Assembly (NCBI RefSeq): GCF_001542905.1
Contig: NZ_LOAJ01000001.1
Span: 2,046,001-2,110,000, forward strand
DNA length: 64,000 nt
Origin: Halorubrum aethiopicum
GTDB taxonomy: Archaea; Halobacteriota; Halobacteria; Halobacteriales; Haloferacaceae
Direction: 5' to 3'
The translations under genes were made by a program, and so were the position numbers. Shown one piece after another: positions 35,319-43,993 of this stretch. The notes under the pieces were generated by a model, which saw nothing but the letters and a program-made list of their open reading frames with translations, ran no database searches and had not been told where the DNA came from. Within the stretch, counting starts at the first letter, position 1. Every line of letters begins with the position of its first letter.

Positions 35319-35821
35319 CGCGACTCGCGCGGGTCCTCCTCGGGGAGGCGGGGTTCGAGCGGGCCGCGGTCTGGAGCGCGACCGGGTTCGCGCTCTCGCT
35401 CGTCGGCCTCCGGGCCGCGCCGTCGGCGGGAGCGGACCCGGTCGCGGTCGCGGCCGCCTGTACGGCCGTGGCCGCGATCGGCGTGGCGGGCTTCACGCGG
35501 GTCGGCGGCGGCCTCCTCCCGGGCGTGCTTCTCGCGTACGGACCGGTCGCGGCGGCGCTCCTCGAACTTGTCGGCCCCCGGATCCGCCTCGTCGCCGGCG
35601 GCGGGATCGCGGTCGACGCGGGGGGTGGGGCGGGCGGTGCGGCCGGCGGCCCGCTCTCGACCGGGCTCGCGGTCGCGGAACCCCTCGCGCTCGCGGTCGC
35701 CGGCGCGGTCGCGCTCGGGACCGTCGGATTCCTCGCCGGTCGCGGGCTGGCGGCGATCGGCGGAACGGGTCCGGACGCGGGACCCGACTCCGGCTCCTCG
35801 AGCGCCGACGCGGACGACTGA
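35315..35821 (+). CDS. Membrane protein of unknown function
   Basis: The 168-residue protein is strongly hydrophobic and Gly/Ala/Val-rich, with about four helices between residues 15 and 145 and a Gly-rich loop (GGGIAVDAGGGAGGAAGG-like) in the middle. The tail is acidic. It overlaps the stop of coaD by four bases, so it is co-translated with it, but I see no functional reason for the pairing. No family is recognised. The low-complexity loop makes orthologue detection hard. Confidence 0.7.
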   Translation: MTRLARVLLGEAGFERAAVWSATGFALSLVGLRAAPSAGADPVAVAAACTAVAAIGVAGFTRVGGGLLPGVLLAYGPVAAALLELVGPRIRLVAGGGIAVDAGGGAGGAAGGPLSTGLAVAEPLALAVAGAVALGTVGFLAGRGLAAIGGTGPDAGPDSGSSSADADD

Positions 35822-35828
35822 GTCCCCC

Positions 35829-37256
35829 TTACCCCTCGAGCGACCCGTTCAACACCTTCGCCGCGACCAGTACCGGGTCCCACACCGGGCTGAACGGCGG
35901 CGCGTACGCGAGATCGAGCCGTTCGAGTTCGGGAACGGTGAGGTCCGCCTCCAGCGCGGTCGCGAGGGTGTTTATCCGGACGGCCGCCCGATCGGGGCCG
36001 ACGATGCTCCCGCCGATCAGTCGCTTCGTGTCGCGGTCGGCGACGAGCGTCACGTCCGTCTCGGCGGCGCCGGGATAGTACCCCGAGCGCGACCCCGCGG
36101 TGACCGTCTCGCTCACGGGGTCGAAGCCGGCCTCGACCGCCTCCTTCTCCTCGACGAGCCCGACGCGGCCGCACTCCTGGTCGAACGCCTTGACGACGGC
36201 CGTTCCCACGATGTCGCCGACCGGCGTCGGATCGCCGGCGACCGTCGCGCCGACCGCGCGGCCGGACCGGTTCGCCGTGAGTCCGAGCGGCATCCACGCC
36301 TCCTCGCCGGTGACCGCGTGGGTCGCCGTCGCGCAGTCGCCGGCGGCGTACACGTCCGGGAGGCTCGTCCGCCCGTACTCGTCGGTTCGGATCGCGCCGC
36401 CCTCGCCGAGTTCGACGCCGGTTCCGGAGAGCAGCTCCGCGTTCGGCTCGATCCCGACGCCGACGACCGCGAGGTCGACGGCGATCGACTCGCCGTCGAC
36501 CGCGACCGCCTCGATCCGGCCGTCGCCGACGAGTTCCTCGACGGGACTTCCCGTGTGGACGGTCACGCCGCGCTCTTCGAGTTCCGCCTCGACGCGCTCG
36601 CCGACCGCCTCGCCGAACGGCGGGAGGAGGTGTTCGGAGCGCTGAAAGAGGTGTACCTCGAGCCCGCGGCCGGCGAGCGCCTCCGCCATCTCGACGCCCA
36701 CGTACCCGCCGCCGACGATGGCGGCGGTCTCGGGGGCTGGCAGGGCCGCGTTGCGGTCGACGCGCTCGCGGTCGACCGCCGGGGCGTCGGCGCGGCCGGG
36801 GTCGTACTCGTCGGGATCGGCGACGTACGCGTCGATCGCCGCCGCGGCGTCCATGTCGTGGAGGGTGAACGCGCCGTCTTTCCCCCGCACGTCGAAGGGG
36901 CCGGTGACGGCGCGGCCGCCGGTCGCGACGAGCAGGTCGGAATACGCCTGCTCGAGCCGGTCGCCGTCGGCGGTCTCGACCGCGACCCTTCCGTCGTCGG
37001 GATCGACGCCGACGACCTCGTGGCCGCGTCGGAGGTCGATTCCCCGCTCGTCCACCTCGCTCGGCGACAGCGAGAGCAGGTTCGAGATGCGCTCGATCCG
37101 GCCCTCGATGAAGTACGGCATCCCGCAGTACGCGAAGGAGATCCAGCGGCCCTTCTCGAAGACGACGACGTCGCGGTCGGGGGCCTCGCGGCGGAACTTG
37201 CTGGCGGCGCTCAGTCCGGCCGCGTCGGCACCGACGACGACGAACGGGTCGGTCAT
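35829..37256 (-). CDS. Pyridine nucleotide-disulfide oxidoreductase, CoA-disulfide reductase/NADH oxidase-like
   Basis: The 475-residue flavoprotein has the FAD motif VVGADAAGLSAA at 6-17, the single redox cysteine in SFAYCGMPYF near 44-53, an NAD motif IVGGGYVGVEMAEAL, and a C-terminal dimerisation domain with LDLAYAPPFSPVWDP. This arrangement (one active Cys and the YAPPFSP signature) is that of CoA-disulfide reductases and related NADH oxidases. In a cell that uses gamma-glutamylcysteine and CoA, a role in thiol or CoA disulfide reduction is likely but not proved. It converges with the membrane protein gene. Confidence 0.93.
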   Translation of the reverse strand: MTDPFVVVGADAAGLSAASKFRREAPDRDVVVFEKGRWISFAYCGMPYFIEGRIERISNLLSLSPSEVDERGIDLRRGHEVVGVDPDDGRVAVETADGDRLEQAYSDLLVATGGRAVTGPFDVRGKDGAFTLHDMDAAAAIDAYVADPDEYDPGRADAPAVDRERVDRNAALPAPETAAIVGGGYVGVEMAEALAGRGLEVHLFQRSEHLLPPFGEAVGERVEAELEERGVTVHTGSPVEELVGDGRIEAVAVDGESIAVDLAVVGVGIEPNAELLSGTGVELGEGGAIRTDEYGRTSLPDVYAAGDCATATHAVTGEEAWMPLGLTANRSGRAVGATVAGDPTPVGDIVGTAVVKAFDQECGRVGLVEEKEAVEAGFDPVSETVTAGSRSGYYPGAAETDVTLVADRDTKRLIGGSIVGPDRAAVRINTLATALEADLTVPELERLDLAYAPPFSPVWDPVLVAAKVLNGSLEG

Positions 37257-37340
37257 GCGAGGGGAGTCGCCGACCGCGGATAAAAAGCCGTCCCCGGCGT
37301 GTGCGACGGACGCATCGGCTCGCGAGGGCGCGGACGCCGC

Positions 37341-38801
37341 CTACGACCCGTTTCCGCCCTCTGTCGCGCCCTCGACGCCGAGCGCGTCGAACAGCTTCCG
37401 GCGGACCGCCTCCTCGGTCAGGTGGAGGAGGGTGTCGCGGTTCCCGCCGCTCGCCTCGATGCCCGTGAAGATGCCGAGCGGGATCTCGACGGAGCCCTGC
37501 GTCGAGTGGCCGGCGGCGTCGCCCATCTCCGCGAACGCCTCCTGGAGGACGTTGCCGATGTTGAGCCGGATGTCCTTCGAGCGGGCCGCGAGGTAGATGT
37601 GGTCGTCCGCGATCCCGAGCACGGCGGTCGTCGTGATCCCCTCGAGGTTGAGGAGGTGTTGGGCCGCCTGCGCGAGCGCCTCGCGGTCGCGGATGAACCC
37701 GGCCGTCGAGAAGAGGTGGCTCCCCTGGACCTGCCGGTTCTGGATCGCCTCGGCCAGCACGTCGAGCGTCTCGGGGCTCATCGACGGTGACTCCACCTGC
37801 TCGAGCGTGTCGTGGTTGGCGAACGGGTGGAGGTACGCGGCCGCGGTGAGGTCCGCGGGCGTGGTGTCGCGTTTGAAGTCCAGCGTCTCAGCGCGGATCC
37901 CGTACAACAGGGCGGTCGCGACCGCCTCCGTCGGCGACTGGTCGAACTCCTGGAGGTACTTCGTGAGGATCGTCGATGTCGAGGAGACGTTGGTCCGGAC
38001 GTCGACGAACCGCGCGTCCGGGGGTGCGTCCGACTCGAGGTGGTCGATGTAGACGTCGATCCCCGTCTCGGGGTCCACGTCGTCCTCGGCGGACTTCGCG
38101 AGGTCGACCGCGGCGACCGTGTCGTACTCCGAGAGCGGCGGCGCATCGGCCCGCGAGCGCAGGTCGATCCCGAGTAAGTTCACGAACGCGCGGTTCTCTT
38201 GGTGCCCCACGTCGCCGGAGTAGAGGATGTCCGCCTCGACCCCGAACGCGCCCGCGATCGCCTGAAGCGCGGTCGCCGACGCGATCGAGTCCGGCTCGGG
38301 GTTGTCGTGGGTGAGGATCGCCATCCGGTCGCCGCCGCCCTCGATGATCTCCGCGAGCTGGCGGGCCATGTACTCCAGCTCGCCCGTCTCGAGCGACTGG
38401 AGGGCGCTGTCGGCGATCACCGTCGAGGGGTTGATCACCACGTCCGCGCCGCGCTCGCGCAGCTCGTCCTCGCTCACCGGGTCGGACGCCCGCACGACCA
38501 CGTACTGGTCGCCGTCGACCTCGCGGATCGCGGAGACGGCCGCCTTGTTGGCTTCGACGTCGGAGGCGAGGATCAACACGATGTCCCGGTCGTCGAGCGC
38601 GTCGACGACGTCGGGCTCCGCGATGTCCTGGACGCGGGCGTTGAGGTCCTGGTCCCGCAGCGCCTCGACGCGGCTCTCGTCGCGGTCGAGGATGAGCACG
38701 TCCTTGCCGCGATCGGAGAGCGACTCCGCGACCGCGTGGCCGACGCTCCCGCAGCCGAGGATCGCGTACCGCGTGCGTGCCGAGCCGGATGCGCCACTCA
38801 T
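37341..38801 (-). CDS. TrkA-N/DHH-DHHA1 phosphoesterase
   Basis: The 486-residue protein has an N-terminal TrkA-N/RCK nucleotide-binding domain (RYAILGCGSVGHAVAE at 11-26, LDRDESRV), a DHH phosphoesterase domain from about 155 (THDNPEPDSIAS with His165 and Asp171, then AVDLA with Asp233 and IDHLES with Asp253-His254), and a C-terminal DHHA1 domain (DAAGHSTQGS near 430). The DHH triplet is DHL. DHH-DHHA1 proteins degrade nanoRNA or c-di-AMP; TrkA-N fusions of this kind have been proposed as archaeal c-di-AMP phosphodiesterases. The start at 38801 has a TATA-like TTAAGTG 27 bases upstream. Confidence 0.9.
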   Translation of the reverse strand: MSGASGSARTRYAILGCGSVGHAVAESLSDRGKDVLILDRDESRVEALRDQDLNARVQDIAEPDVVDALDDRDIVLILASDVEANKAAVSAIREVDGDQYVVVRASDPVSEDELRERGADVVINPSTVIADSALQSLETGELEYMARQLAEIIEGGGDRMAILTHDNPEPDSIASATALQAIAGAFGVEADILYSGDVGHQENRAFVNLLGIDLRSRADAPPLSEYDTVAAVDLAKSAEDDVDPETGIDVYIDHLESDAPPDARFVDVRTNVSSTSTILTKYLQEFDQSPTEAVATALLYGIRAETLDFKRDTTPADLTAAAYLHPFANHDTLEQVESPSMSPETLDVLAEAIQNRQVQGSHLFSTAGFIRDREALAQAAQHLLNLEGITTTAVLGIADDHIYLAARSKDIRLNIGNVLQEAFAEMGDAAGHSTQGSVEIPLGIFTGIEASGGNRDTLLHLTEEAVRRKLFDALGVEGATEGGNGS

Positions 38802-38976
38802 TGGAGCGAGTTTCCGCGGGACGACACTTAACGAGTGCGCTCTCGTCACGGGACCTCGGCGAAACGAGCCGTCGCGATCGTCCGGTTTCCACGTGTTCTC
38901 GCCCGATATCGGCGTCTTCGGTCGGTCGGGTGAGGTTGTCGTCGTCGCCGGCGCGTCGCCCGGCGAATGAAAAGGC

Positions 38977-38982
38977 CTTTTA
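38977..38982 (+). promoter_or_regulatory. TATA element of tRNA-Lys
   Basis: CTTTTA at 38977-38982, within the palindromic AAAAGGCCTTTT, is centred 28 bases before the first tRNA base at 39008. Confidence 0.55.
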
Positions 38983-39007
38983 CCGTGACTCGGGTACGAG
39001 AGTTCGA

Positions 39008-39081
39008 GGGCCGGTAGCTCAGTTAGGGAGAGCGACGGACTCTTAATCCGTCGGTCGCGTGTTCAAATCGCGCCCGGCCCG
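39008..39081 (+). tRNA. tRNA-Lys (anticodon CTT)
   Basis: The acceptor stem GGGCCGG (39008-39014) pairs with CCGGCCC (39074-39080), with discriminator G. The D arm follows as TAGCTCAGTTAGGGAGA. The anticodon stem ACGGA/TCCGT holds the loop CTCTTAA, giving anticodon CTT for AAG codons. The T arm GCGTG-TTCAAAT-CGCGC is intact. No intron is present and the CCA end is not encoded, as usual for haloarchaea. Confidence 0.97.
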
Positions 39082-39100
39082 TTTCCTATATATACGTTTT
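39082..39100 (+). terminator. T-rich terminator after tRNA-Lys
   Basis: The 19 bases after the tRNA are AT-rich with TTTCC and a closing CGTTTT, unlike the GC-rich surroundings. This fits intrinsic termination by T-runs in archaea. Confidence 0.45.
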
Positions 39101-39217
39101 GGAGCTTCTGCTGGCAGTTTTCGGCCGATCAGGATCGGGAGGGAACCCGACTCGTCAAGCGGGTATCGGTCCGCCGAACACGGTAGCGATAAGTGACGAG
39201 GTCAACGATCCGGCCCC

Positions 39218-39415
39218 ATGAGCGCCCTCCATCGGATCGCGGTCGGCGGCTATCTGGTGTGGCTGTCGTTGGTCGTCCTCCTCATCGCCGGGCGGTACAC
39301 CCCGCTCCAGTCGTTCGATCTCGTTCACTCCGGCGTCGTGTTCGGGGCGGCCGTCCTGACCCTGATCGGGTCCGGGAGGCTGGCCCGATCGGGATACCGG
39401 CGGATCGCCGGCTGA
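39218..39415 (+). CDS. Small membrane protein of unknown function
   Basis: The 65-residue protein has two hydrophobic helices (about 6-24 and 36-54) and an Arg-rich C-terminus. A TATA-like GATAAGTG lies about 30 bases before the ATG, so it is probably expressed. No family is recognised. It lies between tRNA-Lys and the RidA gene, with which it converges. Confidence 0.65.
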   Translation: MSALHRIAVGGYLVWLSLVVLLIAGRYTPLQSFDLVHSGVVFGAAVLTLIGSGRLARSGYRRIAG

Positions 39416-39451
39416 GCGGGGATGCCGGGGTCGTCGGGGCTCCCTGCAGGC

Positions 39452-39832
39452 CTACTCGATGGCCGCGACCATCTCGATCTCCACCGTGATGTCGATGGCC
39501 AGCGCGGCGACCTCGACGGTGCTCCGTCCGGGATACGGCGCGGGCATCCGGTCGCGGTACGCCCGGTTGAAATCCTCGATGTCGTCCATGTCCGTCAGGA
39601 ACGCCGTGGCCTTGACGACGTTCTCGAGGGAGGTCCCCGCAGCCTCGAGGACGGCCTCGAGGTTGTCGAACGTCGCGTGCGTCTGTTCGCCGATCGTCTC
39701 GCCCACGATCTCGCGCGTTTTGGGGTCCTTCGGGATCTGTCCGGCGGTGTAGACGGTGTCGCCGTGGATCACGCCCTGTGAGAACGGGAAGTCGCTGTCG
39801 TAGCCGGCGTCCGTCGAGATGTGCCGTACCAT
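39452..39832 (-). CDS. RidA family enamine/imine deaminase
   Basis: The 126-residue protein has the YjgF/YER057c/UK114 signature, with GDTVYTAGQIPKDP and the C-terminal Arg in YPGRSTVEVAAL that binds the carboxylate of imine intermediates. RidA hydrolyses reactive 2-aminoacrylate formed by PLP dehydratases. The ATG at 39832 gives a normal N-terminus (MVRHISTDAG). It follows the C45 gene region and precedes nothing on the same strand. Confidence 0.93.
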   Translation of the reverse strand: MVRHISTDAGYDSDFPFSQGVIHGDTVYTAGQIPKDPKTREIVGETIGEQTHATFDNLEAVLEAAGTSLENVVKATAFLTDMDDIEDFNRAYRDRMPAPYPGRSTVEVAALAIDITVEIEMVAAIE

Positions 39833-39936
39833 GCGACATCCACTCACGGGCGAGAGATACGTGTTGGGGTCCGGGGGGACCGGCACTCGGCGAGCGGAAT
39901 CGGCCCGGTTCAGGCCGGTTCGCGACGGCTCCCGGC

Positions 39937-41117
39937 TCAGAGCGCGTACTCGTGGTACTCGCCCTCGCAGGGCGGGCCGCGCTGGCCGAGTATCCGCCGT
40001 TCCCGGAGGTCGATGACGAGGCTGGCGTTCGTCTGCCCGTGTTCGACCTCGGGGAGCGACTCGTCGACGTGGCTACAGATGCTCGACGGGCGGCCGAAGT
40101 GGTCCCGCAGCGCGTCGCGGATCGCTCCGGAGCCGATCCCCTCCCGTCCCGCGTCGCCGGCGTCGACCTCCTCGGCGAGCAGCCGCCGGAGGCGCTCGGC
40201 GCGGTAGAGCGTGCTCGGGCCGCGCCGCTCGTTGACGCTCTCGACCGCGTCGGTCTCGAAGTGGTTCGAGTGCGTGAGCACGCCTCCCTCGGGGTAGATC
40301 GTGTTGACCAGTTCGGGGGCGGCCTCGAGGTCGATCAGCTCGCCGTCGGCGTGGCCGACGAGGACGTTCGCCGAGCAGACCCGGTCCGTCTCCAGGATCG
40401 GCCGGAGCGCGTCGTCGTACCGCTCGGCGTCGAGCACCTCGCGGAACCGGACGTGGTAGGGCTTCCGGAACCCGTCTTCCCCGTCGTCGCCGGAGATCAG
40501 GCCGTTGACCGCGATCCCGATGCCGTGTTCGTTCACGCCGACCTTCCCGCCGACGATGCCCGCCTCCGTCATCGCCAGGGCGTCGGGCGCGTCCTCGCGG
40601 CGCAGCTCCATCAGGAAGAGCGTGTCCGCGACCGGGGCGAGCCAGTCCCAGTTCTGGCCCATGTAGGTCGTCCCGTCCGCGGTCGCCGACGGCATCACCC
40701 CGAAGCTGGTACAGCCGTCGACCGGCGGGTCGGGCTCGCTCGCCCGGCCGGACTCGCTCGGCTCCCCGGCGGCGGACGAGCCCTCCGCGGGGGCTCGTTC
40801 GCTTTCTCCGTCTGCGCCTTCCACGCCGGATAGATCACCTCCCACCGGACGTTGAGCATCGTCACATCGACGAGGTCTACGCCGCTGCCCTCGGCGATCC
40901 CGCGCATCTCCGCGGCGTAGTCGGGGCTCTCGCGTTCGACGTACTCGACGTACTCGGCGGCCTGTTCCCGAAGGGCGTCGATGTCGACGCCCTCGTGGGC
41001 GAACCGCTCGCGGTACGTCTCGACGTTGGCCGCGACTTCCTCGGCGAACCGCTCGCCGTGTTCGATCCCCCGTTCGCGTGGCGTGCCTGTCAATACCAAC
41101 CGCTCGAATTCGGCCAT
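39937..41117 (-). pseudogene. C45 autoproteolytic acyltransferase/hydrolase, frameshifted
   Basis: The N-terminal part (frame from the ATG at 41117: MAEFERLVLTGTP ... TMLNVRWEVIYPAW) and the catalytic part (second frame, to the stop at 39937: DGCTSFGVMPS, GQNWDW, GGKVGVNEHG) are two halves of one acyl-CoA:6-aminopenicillanic-acid-acyltransferase-like Ntn hydrolase. The nucleophile Cys follows a Gly as in self-cleaving family members. The frames join if one C is added to the C5 run (plus-strand G5 at 40789-40793): NEP-PAEGSSAAGEP then reads through. It is either a real null allele, a sequence error, or slippage. All catalytic residues are otherwise intact. Confidence 0.75.
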
Positions 41118-41216
41118 GCGCCGAGTGCGGTCGGACGCGTGATAAAGCTTCGAGTGGAAGATCCCTCGCTGGACGCCGACCCCCACGGCTTTGCCGCTGG
41201 CGGACGAGGCGTCCGT

Positions 41217-42086
41217 ATGGTCACGGAACACGTCGATCCGGACGACACCTTCGACCTCGGCGGCGACCTGACGGTCAACCGACTCGGCTTCGGCGGCATG
41301 CGCGTCACCGGCGAGGACATCGTCGGACGACCGGCCGACGAACGGGCGGCGAAGTCGGTGATCCGGCGAGCGGTCGACCTCGGTGTCGACTTCGTCGACA
41401 CGGCCGACTCCTACGGCCCCGGCGTCAGCGAGCGGCTGATCGGCGAGGAGCTCGGCGCGGACGACGACGTCGTCGTCGCCTCGAAGGCCGGGCTGCTCCG
41501 GAACCGCGAGGGCGACTGGATCCCCCACGGCGACCCGGATTTCCTCAGGAACCAGGTCCTGTGTAGCCTCGACCGGCTCGGAACCGACTCCATCGACCTC
41601 TACCAGTACCACCGCCCGGACCCCGACGCCGACTTCGAAGCGTCCGTCCACGCGTTCGCCGAGATGAAGGACGCCGGCCAGATCGACCGCGTCGGGCTCT
41701 CGAACGTCTCGGTGGAGCAGCTCGAGACCGCACGGGAGATCGTCGAGATCGCGACGGTCCAGAACCGCTACGACGTGGGGAACCGCGACGAGGAGGACGT
41801 CCTCCGGGCGTGTGAGAGCCACGGCGTCGGCTTCATCCCGTGGGGACCGATGTACGCGGTCGAGGAGGACGAGGTCGCCGAGGTGCTCGAGGCGGTCGCC
41901 GCCGACCACGACGGCGCGACGCCCCGGCAGGTCGCGCTCGCGTGGCTGCTCGAGCACTCGGACGTGACCCTCCCGATCCCCGGCACGTCGAGCGTGGGCC
42001 ACCTCGAGTCGAACGTCGCGGCCTCGCGGCTGGAGCTGACCGACGACGACGTGGCGAGACTGGACGGGATCGACCCGCGGGAGTGA
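41217..42086 (+). CDS. Aldo/keto reductase
   Basis: The 289-residue TIM-barrel oxidoreductase has the AKR tetrad: Asp and Tyr in DTADSYGPG near 61-69, Lys in VVVASKAGL and His in YQYHRPDPD. The C-terminal PIPGTSSVGHLESNV binds NADPH. The sequence is of the bacterial AKR-11/12-like type, with wide substrate range. The ATG at 41217 lies 99 bases from the divergent C45 gene, and the N-terminus DDTFDLGGDLTVNRLGFGGM fits the family. Confidence 0.93.
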   Translation: MVTEHVDPDDTFDLGGDLTVNRLGFGGMRVTGEDIVGRPADERAAKSVIRRAVDLGVDFVDTADSYGPGVSERLIGEELGADDDVVVASKAGLLRNREGDWIPHGDPDFLRNQVLCSLDRLGTDSIDLYQYHRPDPDADFEASVHAFAEMKDAGQIDRVGLSNVSVEQLETAREIVEIATVQNRYDVGNRDEEDVLRACESHGVGFIPWGPMYAVEEDEVAEVLEAVAADHDGATPRQVALAWLLEHSDVTLPIPGTSSVGHLESNVAASRLELTDDDVARLDGIDPRE

Positions 42087-42155
42087 GGTGGAGTGCGGGC
42101 GTGAGTCGACGGCGCGTCCGGTTCGCGCGGCGATCGGCGGTCGGACCGCGCCGGA

Positions 42156-43313
42156 TCAGACCCCGAACGTCGCCCGCAGCATGTCGCGCGTGCCGGGCCC
42201 GAGCCCGACGGCGAGGACGGTGATGAGCAACAAGAGCGTGTACCGCGGCGACTCCTCGTAGAGCTCGCCGTTGAACACCCAGACGACGAAGGTCGCGGCG
42301 GCGAGCTTGACCAGTAGGAACGGCCAGGCGTCGCCGGTGACCGCGAGCACCGACTCGGGCAGCACCCGGCCGGTCACGTTCACGACCAGCTCGTTGACGA
42401 CGTGTTTCGGGACGAGGTTCGGCGTCCCCGTCAGCGCCGGCATCCAGTCGAGCCCGATCACGTTCGCGACCCCGTCGATCGCGTGCCCCCAGATGATCAC
42501 GAGGCCGACGAGCCCCGTCCCGCGGTTGATCGAGGGCTCGAACCGCTCGATCAGCTTCCACGTGACCGCCGCCGCCGCGCTGGCGATCAGGAGTATCGAC
42601 CCGATCACCTGCGGGTAGAAGGTCACGTAGTCGGTAGCGGCCGCGAGGTACGCCAGGTAGCCGACCGACAGCGCGAGTGCCAGCGAACCGGCTCCGAACA
42701 GCGGCGGGGCGTAGTCGTCGACGATCCCGCGGTCCTCGAGCGCGTAGGCGGCCATCACGCAGAGCAGCGTCACCCCGAAGACCGTGAAGTAGATGAACGG
42801 GCTGATGATGAGGGCACTCCAGGGGAAGGGGATCAGGGGATCGACGCCGGCCCGGATCGCCGCGATGCCGGCGTCCTCGACGGTGCGGAGCGCGCCGCCG
42901 AACAGCATGAACGGGAACAGCGCGTAGAAGAACCGGAACTCGGTGGCGATGTCGAGCCGCCGGAGCAGGAAGACGACCCCGATCAGCATCGCGAGCAGGA
43001 CCACGATGTAGCTCACCGTCGAGACGGTGGTGTAGCCGGGGTACGCGACGACCTCGCCCGCCGCGACCGCGTCGGCACACGCGGCCGCGCTCGTCAGCAG
43101 CTCCGTCCCGCCGTCGGCGGGGCGGACCGCGCACTGTGCGACCTGTCCGTCGGCGGCGACCGGCCCCCAGAAGTACCGCCAGAGGAACCGGTCGTACACG
43201 ACCCGCGGGAGGAGGACGGATCCGACGACGAGGACGGCGGAGACCGCGGCGACCGCCGTCGCCCACGCCCGCTCCGCCGAGAGTCCCAGCCGGTCCTCGA
43301 ACCGTGCGCTCAT
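42156..43313 (-). CDS. DUF63 family membrane protein
   Basis: The 385-residue protein has about eight to nine transmembrane helices. [30 protein letters not shown] (shown by position near 125-155) and later [15 protein letters not shown] are hallmarks of DUF63, a membrane family found in euryarchaea. The first 20 residues are cytoplasmic-like; the Cys-containing segment [10 protein letters not shown] ... CADAVAAGE (about 60-90) is an external loop. Function is unknown. It lies between an aldo/keto reductase and an Lrp-type regulator. Confidence 0.9.
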   Translation of the reverse strand: MSARFEDRLGLSAERAWATAVAAVSAVLVVGSVLLPRVVYDRFLWRYFWGPVAADGQVAQCAVRPADGGTELLTSAAACADAVAAGEVVAYPGYTTVSTVSYIVVLLAMLIGVVFLLRRLDIATEFRFFYALFPFMLFGGALRTVEDAGIAAIRAGVDPLIPFPWSALIISPFIYFTVFGVTLLCVMAAYALEDRGIVDDYAPPLFGAGSLALALSVGYLAYLAAATDYVTFYPQVIGSILLIASAAAAVTWKLIERFEPSINRGTGLVGLVIIWGHAIDGVANVIGLDWMPALTGTPNLVPKHVVNELVVNVTGRVLPESVLAVTGDAWPFLLVKLAAATFVVWVFNGELYEESPRYTLLLLITVLAVGLGPGTRDMLRATFGV

Positions 43314-43404
43314 ACCAGGGGTTCGGAGGGTTCGCGAGTTGAGGGTTCCGGTACGGGACGACCGGCGGCGTCGCCCGTTTCGAACGGAAACATCGCCGGC
43401 ACGC

Positions 43405-43854
43405 TCAGATCGGCGGCCCCTCGGTCTCGTAGTCGGTTCCGAGGATGATCATGGTCTGTGACCGCGAGAAGCCGTCCATGTTCGCGACCCGGTCGAACAT
43501 CAGGTCCCGGAGCCGGTCCGTGTCCTCGGCGACCACGCGGAGGATCACGTCCCACTCGCCGGTGGTCAGGTGGATCTCCCGAACCCCCTCGATCTCCCGC
43601 AGGCGCTCGAGCGCGTCCTCCTCGCGGCCCTGCTCGACCCGGAGCCCGACGAGCGCGCTGACGCCGTAGCCGACCGCCTTGGGGTCCACCGAGGCGTGGT
43701 ACCCCTCGATGACGCCGGCGTCCTCCATCCGGCCGACACGGTCGTGGACCGTCGCGCTCGACATGTCGATCCGGCGCGCGATCTCCGAGAACGGGGTCCT
43801 GGCGTCCTCCTGGAGTATCCGGAGGATCGCCCTGTCCGTGTCGTCCAGTTCCAT
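43405..43854 (-). CDS. Lrp/AsnC family transcriptional regulator
   Basis: The 149-residue protein starts with the Lrp helix-turn-helix ([20 protein letters not shown], recognition helix [13 protein letters not shown]) and continues into a RAM/ACT-like effector domain with [19 protein letters not shown] near 100-118. Such proteins form octamers that respond to amino acids. The ATG at 43854 gives the usual start; upstream in-frame sequence is antisense to the Tat-exported gene. Its neighbours give no hint of target. Confidence 0.92.
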   Translation of the reverse strand: MELDDTDRAILRILQEDARTPFSEIARRIDMSSATVHDRVGRMEDAGVIEGYHASVDPKAVGYGVSALVGLRVEQGREEDALERLREIEGVREIHLTTGEWDVILRVVAEDTDRLRDLMFDRVANMDGFSRSQTMIILGTDYETEGPPI

Positions 43855-43993
43855 GCGGGGCGGTAGTCGCCGGAGGACTTTGAACTTGCCCCCGCCGGCG
43901 ATCCGGATCTCGGGCGGCTCCGCGGACGGAGCCGAGTGCCGGATCGGTCCTCGAAGTCGGTGAATTAAGTACCCTCCGCGCGACCGGAAAACG

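Noticed and set aside
39008-39081. tRNA-Lys as an integration site for a mobile element
   Set aside because: I found no duplicate of the tRNA 3' end nearby and no integrase gene; the flanking genes are ordinary chromosomal ones.
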